DNA of 64,000 bases, taken from NCBI GenBank assembly GCA_947464185.1, contig CANHVY010000014.1, forward strand, positions 1 to 64,000, written 5' to 3'. The stretch comes from Burkholderiales bacterium (lineage in GTDB: Bacteria; Pseudomonadota; Gammaproteobacteria; Burkholderiales; Burkholderiaceae_C). The position numbers were made by a program, and so were the translations under genes. Position 1 is the first letter of the stretch. Each line of letters begins with the position of its first letter. Below, piece by piece: positions 56,231-64,000 of the stretch. The notes beneath the pieces are model-generated. The model ran no database searches and was not told the DNA's origin. It saw only the letters and a list, made by a program, of their open reading frames with translations.

Positions 56231-58537
56231 ATGCTTCTTCATAATTCATTGGTGCCTTGGCGTCCGAGCGCAGCTTTGGTAGCCGCAGTGGTCGTCAGCG
56301 CTTATGTGCCGGTGGCCGGTGCTGTCGAGCCCTTCAAGCTCAAGGACATCCGCATCCAGGGCTTGCAGCGTACAGACCCTGGTACGGTGTTCGCCGCGCT
56401 CCCATTTCGCATTGGCGACACCTACAACGATGACAAGGGTTCCGCAGCCTTGCGGGCCCTGTTCGCGACAGGCTTGTTCAAGGACGTCCGCATCGAGATC
56501 GAGGGTGATGTGGCCGTGGTGGTGATCGAAGAGCGCGCCATCATTGCAGCCGTGTCCTTTGTGGGACTCAAGGAGTTTGACAAGGACACGCTGACCAAAT
56601 CTCTCAAGGACGCTGGCATTGGTGAAGGGCTGCCCTTCGACCGCGCCGTGGTGGACCGCGCCGAGCAGGAGATCAAGCGGCAGTACCTGTCGCGCAGCCT
56701 CTACGGTGCCGAGGTGGTCACTACCGTCACGCCGTTGGAACGCAACCGGGTGAACGTGACCTTCACGATGACCGAAGGCGATACGGCCAAGATCAAGGAG
56801 GTGCGGATCACTGGGGTATCAGCGTTTACTGAATCCCAGTTGCTTTCTTTGTTGGACCTGACGCCTAGTGGCTGGATGACCTGGTACACGAAGTCCGACA
56901 GGTACTCGAGATCCAAGTTGAATTCGGATCTGGAAACTTTGCGTGCCTACTACGTGAATCGAGGCTATCTCGAGTTTGCTGTCGAATCCACCCAGGTCAC
57001 CATTTCGCCGGACAAACAGCACATCTCGATTGCTATTGCCCTCCGTGAGGGTCAACCCTACGTCGTGACGGCAGTGAGCCTCGAGGGCCAGTTCTTTGGC
57101 AAGGAAGACGAGTTCCGATCCTTGGTGCGCATACGCCCGGGGCAGTCTTACCGGGGCGAGGATGTCGTCAGCACGACGCGTGCTTTCTCAGACTTGTTTG
57201 GTCGCCTCGGCTACGCCTTTGCCCGTGTGGAGGCGCGACCCGAGATCGACCGTGCCACAGGCCAGGTCTCGGTTGTTCTGGTCGCCGACCCGCAGCGGCG
57301 CATCTACGTCCGCCGCATCGACGTGGCGGGCAACACCCGTACCCGCGACGAAGTCATTCGACGGGAGTTCCGTCAACTGGAATCTTCCTGGTACGACGGA
57401 CAGAAGATCAAGCTCTCTCGAGACCGGGTGGATCGCCTCGGCTACTTCAAGGAAGTCAACGTTGAGACCAATGAGGTCCCCGGCAGTCCTGATCAGGCAG
57501 ACCTGCTGGTAACCGTGGAGGAGCGCCCCTCGGGCAACCTGATGGTTGGGGCCGGGTACTCCCAGGTGGACAAACTCACGCTGTCAGCCTCCATCAAACA
57601 GGACAATGTGCTGGGTTCAGGTCAGTATCTGGCAGTTGAGGTGAATACCAGCAATTCGAATCGAAATCTGGCGTTCAGCACTGTGGATCCGTACTTCACG
57701 ATAGACGGTATCTCCCGAGGCTTTGACGTCTATCACCGGACCAGTCGACCCCTGAACAGTCTGGACAGTAAGTACCAATTGGCAACCTCCGGAACGGCGT
57801 TGAGGTTCGGCGTACCCTTCACGGAATTCGATACGGTGTTCTTGGGATTGGGCGTTGAGCGCACGCTGATCAAGGACACCCCCTCGTTACCGAGCAGCTA
57901 TCTGCAGTACAGGCAGGCGTTTGGTGCAGTCAGTTATGCGCTTCCTCTGAGCCTTGGATGGCAACGTGACCAGCGCGACAGTGTGCTGACACCGTCGGCA
58001 GGTCGGTACCAGCGTGTCAATCTGGAGTGGAGCATCGGGGGTGATGTCCGTTATCTGAGATCAAATCTCCAGTATCAGGAGTACTGGGCGTTACCCGCAA
58101 GACTCACTTTCGGATTGAACGCTGAGGTGGGTCTGGGAAAGGGCTTGGGAGGCAAGGCCTTTCCGCTCTTCAAGAACTTCTATGGTGGCGGGCTCGGGTC
58201 CGTGCGCGGGTTTGAGCAGGGCTCACTTGGAGTGGTGGATGCGAACGGTTCTTTCCTAGGCGGCACCAAGCGCTTGAACGTCAATGGTGAACTCTACTTC
58301 CCCGTGCCAGGTTTGGGCAACGACAGGTCGTTACGCATCTTCGCTTTCGCCGATTTGGGCAATGTGTGGGGCGAGGCTGAGCGTGTCGATTTCTCGAGTC
58401 TGCGATCGTCAGCGGGCCTGGGCTTGAGTTGGATTTCACCCGTAGGTCCGCTGAAGCTGAGTTGGGGGGTTCCTGTCAAGTCGGTCGCCAAGGATAGAAT
58501 CCAAAAGTTTCAATTTCAGATCGGGACCGGCTTCTGA
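56231..58537 (+). CDS. bamA: Outer-membrane protein assembly factor BamA
   Basis: BamA is the essential beta-barrel insertase of the outer membrane. The 768-residue protein has a signal peptide (cleavage near AGAVEP, about residue 31), five POTRA domains (about 33-355) beginning with FKLKDIRIQGLQR, and a 16-strand barrel with the VRGF motif at 658-661. ATG 56231 gives a normal signal peptide; a TTG further up lies inside rseP. The barrel half is visibly less GC-rich and uses more varied codons than its neighbours. Its stop overlaps ompH by one base. Confidence 0.97.
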   Translation: MLLHNSLVPWRPSAALVAAVVVSAYVPVAGAVEPFKLKDIRIQGLQRTDPGTVFAALPFRIGDTYNDDKGSAALRALFATGLFKDVRIEIEGDVAVVVIEERAIIAAVSFVGLKEFDKDTLTKSLKDAGIGEGLPFDRAVVDRAEQEIKRQYLSRSLYGAEVVTTVTPLERNRVNVTFTMTEGDTAKIKEVRITGVSAFTESQLLSLLDLTPSGWMTWYTKSDRYSRSKLNSDLETLRAYYVNRGYLEFAVESTQVTISPDKQHISIAIALREGQPYVVTAVSLEGQFFGKEDEFRSLVRIRPGQSYRGEDVVSTTRAFSDLFGRLGYAFARVEARPEIDRATGQVSVVLVADPQRRIYVRRIDVAGNTRTRDEVIRREFRQLESSWYDGQKIKLSRDRVDRLGYFKEVNVETNEVPGSPDQADLLVTVEERPSGNLMVGAGYSQVDKLTLSASIKQDNVLGSGQYLAVEVNTSNSNRNLAFSTVDPYFTIDGISRGFDVYHRTSRPLNSLDSKYQLATSGTALRFGVPFTEFDTVFLGLGVERTLIKDTPSLPSSYLQYRQAFGAVSYALPLSLGWQRDQRDSVLTPSAGRYQRVNLEWSIGGDVRYLRSNLQYQEYWALPARLTFGLNAEVGLGKGLGGKAFPLFKNFYGGGLGSVRGFEQGSLGVVDANGSFLGGTKRLNVNGELYFPVPGLGNDRSLRIFAFADLGNVWGEAERVDFSSLRSSAGLGLSWISPVGPLKLSWGVPVKSVAKDRIQKFQFQIGTGF

Positions 58538-59049
58538 TGTCAACCATTGGCAAGATCGTGGGCGTGGCCTTGTGGACCCTTGCGTTGGCGGTCACACCTG
58601 CCATGGCGCAGGAACTCAAGCTCGGCTACGTGAACAGCGAGCGGGTGCTGCGCGACTCCGCGCCGGCCAAGGCGGCGCAAGCGAAGCTGGAGGCTGAATT
58701 CGGACGGCGTGAGCGTGAGTTGAACGACATCCGCAACCGGCTGAAGGCTGCCGCGGACAAGTTCGAGAAGGACGCGCCGACGTTGCCCGAATCGGAGAAG
58801 ACCCGTCGCCAGCGCGAACTGGTGGATCAGGAGCGCGATCTGCAGCGCAAGCAGCGCGAGTTCCAGGAAGACCTCAACCAGCGCAAGAACGAGGAACTGG
58901 CTGCGGTGGTCGAGCGTGCCAACCGGGTGATCCGTCAGATCTTCGAGACGGAGAAGTACGACGCCATCTTGCAGGAGGTGGTGTTCGCAGGGCCGCGTGT
59001 CGACATCACCGACAAGGTGATCCGCGCCCTGAACGCACCGGCCAAGTGA
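58537..59049 (+). CDS. ompH: OmpH/Skp-type periplasmic chaperone
   Basis: Skp chaperones hold unfolded outer-membrane proteins on their way to BamA. The 170-residue product has a signal peptide (cleavage AMA-Q, residue 24), the short beta-core strand [15 protein letters not shown], long Arg/Glu/Lys-rich helices forming tentacles (about 50-130), and a C-terminal DKVIRALN segment. The ATG shares a base with the bamA stop, so the pair is translationally coupled. Confidence 0.95.
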   Translation: MSTIGKIVGVALWTLALAVTPAMAQELKLGYVNSERVLRDSAPAKAAQAKLEAEFGRRERELNDIRNRLKAAADKFEKDAPTLPESEKTRRQRELVDQERDLQRKQREFQEDLNQRKNEELAAVVERANRVIRQIFETEKYDAILQEVVFAGPRVDITDKVIRALNAPAK

Positions 59050-59062
59050 CGGTCTGCCCGAC

Positions 59063-60094
59063 GTGCCGAAGGTTCGGGTTGCGGACCTGAGCGCGCAGCT
59101 CGGCGGAGAGTTGATCGGCGCGGCGGACCTTATCGTCGATCGCATCGGGCCCCTTCAGAGCGCCGACGACACCACGGTGTCGTTTCTTGCCAATCCCCGT
59201 TACGCGGCGCAATTGGAGTCCACGCGCGCAGGGTGCGTGATCGTCAGCCCGGCGCACCGGTCCAAGGTGTCGCATCTGCGCAGTGCCATCGTCTGTGCGG
59301 ATCCCTATCTGGCTTATGCCCGCCTGACTCAGTGGTGGGCACGCGAGCATGCGCCCAAGCAGCCAGCGGCCGGGCGGCATCCGTCGGCTGTGGTGGACGA
59401 TTCCGCCGACGTGGATCCGACCGCACGCGTTGAAGCCCTTGCCGTGATCGGACGCGGCGCCCGGGTGGGCCCTGGTGCGTGGGTGGGGCCCCATGCTGTG
59501 ATCGAGGATAAGGCAGTGCTGGGGGCGCACAGCCGCCTGGGGCCGCGCGTTGTGCTCGGTCGGGGCTGCACCGTCGGTGAGCGATGCATCCTGCACCCTG
59601 GGGTCGTGATCGGTGCTGATGGATTCGGTTTCGCCGCCCATCAGGGTCAATGGGAGAAGATCGAGCAGCTGGGCGCCGTGCGCATTAGCGATGATGTGGA
59701 GATTGGCGCGAACACCTGCGTGGACCGCGGTGCCCTGGAAGACACCGTGATCGAGCAGGGCGTGAAGCTGGACAACCTCATTCAGATCGGCCACAACGTC
59801 CGAATTGGCGCCCACACGGCCATGGCGGGCTGTGTGGGCGTGGCAGGCAGCGCCCGCATCGGGGCGCATTGCACTGTGGGCGGAGGGGCCATCATCCTGG
59901 GCCACCTGGAAGTGGTGGACCACGTGCACGTGTCGGCCGCCACCGTGGTCACCCGGTCCATCGTCAAGCCGGGACAGTACAGCGGCGTGTACCCCTTCGA
60001 AGAGAATGCCTCCTGGGAGAAGAATGCGGCCACGCTGCGACAGCTGCATGGTTTGCGAGACCGCCTGCGGGCACTGGAAAAGGCGAGAACATGA
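59063..60094 (+). CDS. lpxD: UDP-3-O-(3-hydroxyacyl)glucosamine N-acyltransferase
   Basis: LpxD adds the second acyl chain in lipid A synthesis. The 343-residue protein has an N-terminal uridine-binding domain ([11 protein letters not shown], about 8-100) and a left-handed beta-helix of hexapeptide repeats (about 105-310), with GADGFGFA, the catalytic His in QIGHNVRIG, and a helical tail. GTG 59063 is the start, 13 nt after ompH; no strong Shine-Dalgarno. It overlaps fabZ as ATGA. Confidence 0.96.
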   Translation: MPKVRVADLSAQLGGELIGAADLIVDRIGPLQSADDTTVSFLANPRYAAQLESTRAGCVIVSPAHRSKVSHLRSAIVCADPYLAYARLTQWWAREHAPKQPAAGRHPSAVVDDSADVDPTARVEALAVIGRGARVGPGAWVGPHAVIEDKAVLGAHSRLGPRVVLGRGCTVGERCILHPGVVIGADGFGFAAHQGQWEKIEQLGAVRISDDVEIGANTCVDRGALEDTVIEQGVKLDNLIQIGHNVRIGAHTAMAGCVGVAGSARIGAHCTVGGGAIILGHLEVVDHVHVSAATVVTRSIVKPGQYSGVYPFEENASWEKNAATLRQLHGLRDRLRALEKART

Positions 60095-60534
60095 GGATGG
60101 ACATCCACGGCGTGCTGAAGAAGCTGCCTCACCGCTACCCGATCCTGCTGGTGGACCGGGTGCTGGAAATCGAGAGTGGCGTCCGCATCAAGGCGATCAA
60201 GAACGTCTCCATCAACGAGCCCTACTTCCAGGGCCACTTCCCCCACCGGCCGGTGATGCCGGGGGTGTTGATGCTGGAAGCCCTGGCGCAGGCTGCAGCC
60301 TTGCTGTCCTTCGAGTCTGCAGGCAAGGATGCGGACGAGAACTCGGTCTACTACTTTGCCGGTATTGATGGTGCACGTTTCAAGCGTCCGGTGGAACCGG
60401 GGGACCAACTCCTGCTCGAAGTGACGTTGACCCGAGCCAAGTCGGGCATCTTCAAGTTCGCCGCGCGCGCGAGTGTGGACGGTGAGCTGGCCGTGGAAGC
60501 CGAGCTGATGTGCACCATGCGCCAGGTCGGCTGA
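60091..60534 (+). CDS. fabZ: 3-hydroxyacyl-ACP dehydratase FabZ
   Basis: FabZ dehydrates 3-hydroxyacyl-ACP in fatty acid elongation and competes with LpxA for its substrate, hence the conserved neighbourhood. The 147-residue hot-dog-fold enzyme has [13 protein letters not shown] and the active site [17 protein letters not shown] with His49 and Glu63. The start overlaps the lpxD stop. ATG 60097 is a possible shorter start. Confidence 0.97.
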   Translation: MRMDIHGVLKKLPHRYPILLVDRVLEIESGVRIKAIKNVSINEPYFQGHFPHRPVMPGVLMLEALAQAAALLSFESAGKDADENSVYYFAGIDGARFKRPVEPGDQLLLEVTLTRAKSGIFKFAARASVDGELAVEAELMCTMRQVG

Positions 60535-60548
60535 AAGCCGGGTGCGGC

Positions 60549-61346
60549 ATGACACGGATACATCCGACAGCCCTCGTTGATGCGCAGGCCGAGCTGGACG
60601 CCTCTGTCGAAGTGGGGCCTTATGCGCTGATCGGCCCCGGCGTGACGATTGGCGCAGGGTCTCACATTGGCGGGCACTGCGTCATCGAGGGCCCCACGGT
60701 CATCGGGCGCGACAACCGCATCCATGCCCATTCCGTGCTGGGCGGTGCGCCGCAGGACATGAAGTACCGCGGGGAGCCTACGGCACTGCACATCGGCGAC
60801 CGCAACACCATCCGGGAGTTCTGCACCTTCAACCGCGGCACCGTGCAGGACGCCGGGGTCACGCGGCTGGGCCACGACAACTGGGTCATGGCCTATGTGC
60901 ACCTGGCGCACGATGTCCAGGTGGGCTCGCACACCATCCTGGCCAACAACGCCACGCTGGCCGGTCATGTTCACGTGGGCGACTGGGTCATCGTCGGGGG
61001 ATTGACGGGGATCCATCAGTTCTGCCACGTGGGTGCTCACGCCATGACGGGATTCCAGAGCCATGTGTCGCAGGATGTCCCGCCTTTCATGATGGTGTCA
61101 GGCAACCCGCTGGCGGTGCACGGTTTCAATGTCGAAGGCCTTCGGCGCCGTGGCTTTTCCCGGGAGCGCATTTCCTTGGTCAAGCAGGTCCACCGCCTGT
61201 TGTACCGGGACGGACTGACGCTCGAGCAGGCACGGCTGCGAATCGAGTCTTTGGCTGCTGAGCACTCGGCCGATGCGCTGGCGCTGGCCGATCTGCGGTT
61301 GATGCTGGACTTTCTGTCAGCATCGACCCGCGGCATCGCTCGCTGA
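60549..61346 (+). CDS. lpxA: UDP-N-acetylglucosamine O-acyltransferase
   Basis: LpxA makes the first acyl transfer of lipid A. The 265-residue protein starts [13 protein letters not shown] and consists of hexapeptide repeats, with catalytic His121 in LAHDVQVG, the [16 protein letters not shown] coil and the helical C-terminal region [11 protein letters not shown] 60549 is right after fabZ (14 nt). An upstream in-frame ATG in fabZ gives extra residues without similarity. Confidence 0.97.
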   Translation: MTRIHPTALVDAQAELDASVEVGPYALIGPGVTIGAGSHIGGHCVIEGPTVIGRDNRIHAHSVLGGAPQDMKYRGEPTALHIGDRNTIREFCTFNRGTVQDAGVTRLGHDNWVMAYVHLAHDVQVGSHTILANNATLAGHVHVGDWVIVGGLTGIHQFCHVGAHAMTGFQSHVSQDVPPFMMVSGNPLAVHGFNVEGLRRRGFSRERISLVKQVHRLLYRDGLTLEQARLRIESLAAEHSADALALADLRLMLDFLSASTRGIAR

Positions 61347-61412
61347 GCGTGCAGCCCGGGGGTTCTGGCGCCTCCCGGGTTTGCGCACGGCGTCAGGAAT
61401 CCTGCACCTCCA

Positions 61413-62561
61413 ATGGATGTTGTGGCGACCCCCATGAACCTGGCGATGGTGGCCGGCGAAGCCTCTGGCGACATGCTGGGCTTTTTGCTGCTCAAGGCCA
61501 TGCAAAAGCGGTGGCCCCACGTAGAGGCGGCCGGTATCGGCGGCCCACAACTGACCAGCGCAGGTTTCCAGGCCTGGTGGCCCAGCGACCGCCTGGCCGT
61601 CAGGGGCTATGTGGAAGTCCTACGGCACTACCGCGGTATCTCGCGCATCCGCGAGGCACTGGCTGAGCGGCTTCTGGCACAGCCCCCGCGCGCATTCATC
61701 GGCATCGATGCACCAGACTTCAACCTGGGCCTGGAGGAGCGCCTCAAGCAGCGGGGCATTCCCAGCATCCAGTTCGTCTGTCCTTCCATCTGGGCCTGGC
61801 GCGGCGGCCGGGCCAAGCGCATCGCGCGCAGCGTCGATCATGTGCTGTGCCTATTCCCGTTCGAGCCGGAACTGCTTCAGGCGCACGGGGTGTCCGCCAC
61901 CTACGTGGGTCATCCGCTGGCCGATGTCATTCCCCTGGCGCCCGACCGACTCGCGGCGCGAAGGGCCCTCGGGTTGCCCGCCGAGGCCACGGTGGTGGCC
62001 TTGTTGCCGGGCAGCCGGCGCTCCGAGATCCAGTACATCGCGCCCGCGCTGCTGCAGGCAGCCTGTCTCTTGCAGCGGTCCGTACCCGGTGTTCGCTTCG
62101 TGTTGCCTGTGGCGCCGGGGCTGGACAGCGTCTTGCGTCCCCTGGTGTCAGCGCACGGTCCGCAAGATCTGCAGTTGCTGTCTGGGCAGTCCCATGAGGC
62201 GCTGGCCGCCTGCGACCTGACCTTGATCGCCAGTGGCACCGCCACGCTGGAAGCGGCCCTCTTCAAGCGACCCATGGTGATTGCCTATCGAATGCACCCC
62301 TTGAGCTGGCAGTTGATGAAGCGCATGGCCTACCAGCCGTGGGTAGGCCTGCCCAACATACTGTGCCGCGACTTTGTGGTGCCTGAACTCATCCAGGAGG
62401 ATTGCACCCCCGAGCTACTGGCCCAGGAGGCCTTGCGCTGGCTGGATCAGGCCGGACGGCGTGATCAGGTGCAGGAGCGTTTCCTGCAGATGCACCACCA
62501 ACTGCGTTGCGATACGGCCACGCGTGCCACCGATGCCATCGCGCAAGTCATCAAGGCCTGA
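61413..62561 (+). CDS. lpxB: Lipid-A-disaccharide synthase
   Basis: LpxB condenses two glucosamine intermediates to the lipid A disaccharide. The 382-residue glycosyltransferase (GT19) starts with [15 protein letters not shown], then [35 protein letters not shown] and [15 protein letters not shown] 66-bp gap after lpxA holds nothing else. Its 3' end overlaps rnhB by 29 nt. Confidence 0.97.
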   Translation: MDVVATPMNLAMVAGEASGDMLGFLLLKAMQKRWPHVEAAGIGGPQLTSAGFQAWWPSDRLAVRGYVEVLRHYRGISRIREALAERLLAQPPRAFIGIDAPDFNLGLEERLKQRGIPSIQFVCPSIWAWRGGRAKRIARSVDHVLCLFPFEPELLQAHGVSATYVGHPLADVIPLAPDRLAARRALGLPAEATVVALLPGSRRSEIQYIAPALLQAACLLQRSVPGVRFVLPVAPGLDSVLRPLVSAHGPQDLQLLSGQSHEALAACDLTLIASGTATLEAALFKRPMVIAYRMHPLSWQLMKRMAYQPWVGLPNILCRDFVVPELIQEDCTPELLAQEALRWLDQAGRRDQVQERFLQMHHQLRCDTATRATDAIAQVIKA

Positions 62562-63150
62562 GCAGCTGGCGCTTGCTTGGGAGGTGGAGGGCCTCCTCGC
62601 TGGGGTCGATGAGGCGGGACGCGGGCCTTTGGCGGGGCCGGTGGCCGCTGCCGCGGTCATCCTTGACGACACCCGACCGATTGCCGGCTTGACGGATTCC
62701 AAGGCACTGAGCGCCCGCGCAAGGCAACGGCTGCACGACGAGATCTGTGCCCAGGCCTTGTGCGTCGAAGTGGCTTGGGCGTCACCGCAGGAGATTGATG
62801 AACTGAACATCCTGCAAGCCACCTTGCAGGCGATGGGCCAGGCGGTGCGCAGCCTGAGGTTGACGCCTGCGCAAGTGCTCATCGATGGCAACCGCCTGCC
62901 GAAATTGTCGGTCCCGGCCCAGGCCATCGTCAAGGGTGACCTGCTGGTCCCGGCCATCTCTGCGGCTTCCATCGTCGCCAAGGTCCGGCGCGATGCCTGG
63001 TGCCTGGAGGCCGACCAGCAGTACCCGCAATACGGCTTCGCGGTGCACAAGGGCTACCCGACACAGGCGCATCTCGAGGCCTTGCGGCGCCACGGGCCAA
63101 GCCCGGTGCACCGGCGCAGTTTTGCGCCCGTGCGCCACTTGCTGGGATAG
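62533..63150 (+). CDS. rnhB: Ribonuclease HII
   Basis: RNase HII cleaves RNA in RNA-DNA hybrids, including single ribonucleotides. The 205-residue protein has the [14 protein letters not shown] motif with catalytic Asp26-Glu27, then LTDSKALS, the VLIDGNRLP Asp and the helical [14 protein letters not shown] segment. ATG 62533 overlaps lpxB by 29 nt; the conserved region starts about 20 residues later, so a shorter start is possible. Standard lpxB-rnhB order. Confidence 0.94.
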   Translation: MPSRKSSRPEQLALAWEVEGLLAGVDEAGRGPLAGPVAAAAVILDDTRPIAGLTDSKALSARARQRLHDEICAQALCVEVAWASPQEIDELNILQATLQAMGQAVRSLRLTPAQVLIDGNRLPKLSVPAQAIVKGDLLVPAISAASIVAKVRRDAWCLEADQQYPQYGFAVHKGYPTQAHLEALRRHGPSPVHRRSFAPVRHLLG

Positions 63151-63152
63151 GC

Positions 63153-64000
63153 ATGATGCCGCAACAACGCCCGGCCATCACCTCGCGCGACAACCCGCTG
63201 CTGCGACGCCTTCGCCATCTGTTGTCGAACCCGACGTCGTATCGCCAGGAAGGCGAGCTCTGCATCGAAGGCGAGCATTTGTGCTCGGCTTACCTGGCCC
63301 GTGGCCACCGGCCGAGCCTGGCGGTGTTCTCTGAGTCCGCCTGGCAGCAATTGCCGCTGCGCGAACTGGCCGCCGAAGCGGGCGAGGTGCAGTTGGTGGC
63401 GGACCGCCTGTTGGCCCAGATCAGCACCCTTCCATCACCCGCGGGGGTGGTCTTCGTGGCGGCGGTGCCGGTCAATGCCACGCCCGACCCCTTCGCTTCG
63501 GCCGTGTTGCTGGACCGCGTTCAAGACCCTGGCAACGTGGGCAGCATCCTGCGCAGCGCCAGCGCGTTGGGTGTCAGGCAGCTGTGGACCACACCGGGGA
63601 CAGCGGCATTGTGGTCTCCCAAGGTCCTGCGTGCCGGCATGGGGGCGCACTTCGGTCTGGCCCTGTGTGAGGGGGTGGATGTGGCGGCCCTGATGGCAGG
63701 GCCGCATTGGGCAGATGCAGGCGGGTCCGTATCCGGGGGGCCATGGGCGGCAGGTGCGTCGGGCTCTTTGCCGCCAAGCAGTGAGCAGGCCCCCTGGGTG
63801 GCCACCAGTCCGCATGCAAGCGCTGTGCTGGGGCAGGTGGACCTGCCTGCCCCCTGTGTCTGGGTGCTGGGTCACGAAGGGCAGGGCGTGGCACCGGCCA
63901 TCATGCAGCGCTGCCAGTTGACGGTACGCATCCCCCAGCCTGGCGGCGAAGAATCGCTGAACGTGGCAGCCGCGGCGGCGATCTGCTTGTACGAGTCCGC
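63153..64000 (+). CDS. SpoU-family rRNA/tRNA 2'-O-methyltransferase (3' end beyond window)
   Basis: The frame is open from ATG 63153 to the window edge (282 codons seen). An N-terminal substrate-binding domain (ITSRDNPLLRRLRHLL, then GEHLCSAYL) is followed by the SPOUT domain: motif 1 DRVQDPGNVGSILRSA, motif 2 WVLGHEGQGV and motif 3 IPQPGGEESLNVAAAAAICLYE, where VESLN-type residues bind SAM. It resembles TrmH/RlmB-type RNA methyltransferases; the position after rnhB is where related genomes carry such a gene. About 45 Gly/Ser/Ala-rich residues between motifs 1 and 2 are an unusual insertion. Only a few residues are likely missing. Substrate not assignable. Confidence 0.88.
   Translation, partial: MMPQQRPAITSRDNPLLRRLRHLLSNPTSYRQEGELCIEGEHLCSAYLARGHRPSLAVFSESAWQQLPLRELAAEAGEVQLVADRLLAQISTLPSPAGVVFVAAVPVNATPDPFASAVLLDRVQDPGNVGSILRSASALGVRQLWTTPGTAALWSPKVLRAGMGAHFGLALCEGVDVAALMAGPHWADAGGSVSGGPWAAGASGSLPPSSEQAPWVATSPHASAVLGQVDLPAPCVWVLGHEGQGVAPAIMQRCQLTVRIPQPGGEESLNVAAAAAICLYES

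Overview
The window reads as a high-GC betaproteobacterial chromosome, most likely order Burkholderiales (Comamonadaceae/Sphaerotilaceae-like). The evidence is gene order: surE-pcm-nlpD, carA-carB-greA, yhbY/rlmE, the run scpB-rluB-ndk-rlmN-pilF-rodZ-ispG-hisS-yfgM-bamB-der-hfq-hflX-hflK-hflC-yjeT-hisZ-purA, tRNA-Leu-rnr, and rpsB-tsf-pyrH-frr-uppS-cdsA-dxr-rseP-bamA-ompH-lpxD-fabZ-lpxA-lpxB-rnhB-SpoU. A hisZ beside purA and a very short Hfq fit that group. No insertion sequence, phage, CRISPR array or rRNA was seen. Nearly all coding is on the + strand; exceptions are a Bax-inhibitor-1 family gene, yhbY, tRNA-Leu and the bifunctional NAD(P)H-hydrate repair gene.

Region 1 (1-12.1 kb) is the accessory part and the main point of interest. 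It holds the C-terminal end of a large repetitive surface protein (start outside the window), a DUF1566-type lipoprotein, a TolC-like outer-membrane channel, an M50 metalloprotease fused to an HlyD-type adaptor, a SecA-like ATPase lacking the C-terminal third of SecA, a short secreted HlyD-type adaptor, and an inner-membrane adaptor with a GAF-like cytoplasmic domain. Genes are packed and two junctions are 4-nt GTGA overlaps. No ABC transporter is present. Together they look like a dedicated export machine for the giant protein, built from TolC and adaptor parts but apparently powered by a SecA relative. I could not match it to a named secretion system.

Region 2 (12.2-25 kb) contains surE-pcm-nlpD (without rpoS next to it), an orphan branched-chain-amino-acid-type binding protein, rlmD, the Bax-inhibitor-1 gene, carA-carB, greA with a possible terminating leader, and a yhbY/rlmE divergent pair only 20 bp apart. 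ftsH, usually next to rlmE in this group, is missing here.

Region 3 (25-44.5 kb) is a long housekeeping run: chromosome segregation (scpB), rRNA modification (rluB, rlmN), nucleotide supply (ndk, purA), type IV pilus and cell shape (pilF, rodZ), isoprenoids (ispG), histidyl-tRNA synthetase and its paralogue HisZ, outer-membrane assembly (bamB), ribosome GTPases (der, hflX), Hfq and the HflKC complex. Several genes use TTG starts. Region 4 (44.5-48.6 kb) has tRNA-Leu(CAG), an RNase R that lacks the usual N-terminal helix-turn-helix region, and nnrE/nnrD fused.

Region 5 (48.9-64 kb) joins translation factors (rpsB, tsf, frr), UMP kinase, undecaprenyl and CDP-diacylglycerol lipid synthesis, DXR, RseP, BamA, the periplasmic chaperone OmpH/Skp, and lipid A synthesis (lpxD, fabZ, lpxA, lpxB), ending in rnhB and a SpoU methyltransferase cut by the window edge. 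Most junctions in this run are overlapping or a few bases apart, so envelope biogenesis is probably co-expressed.
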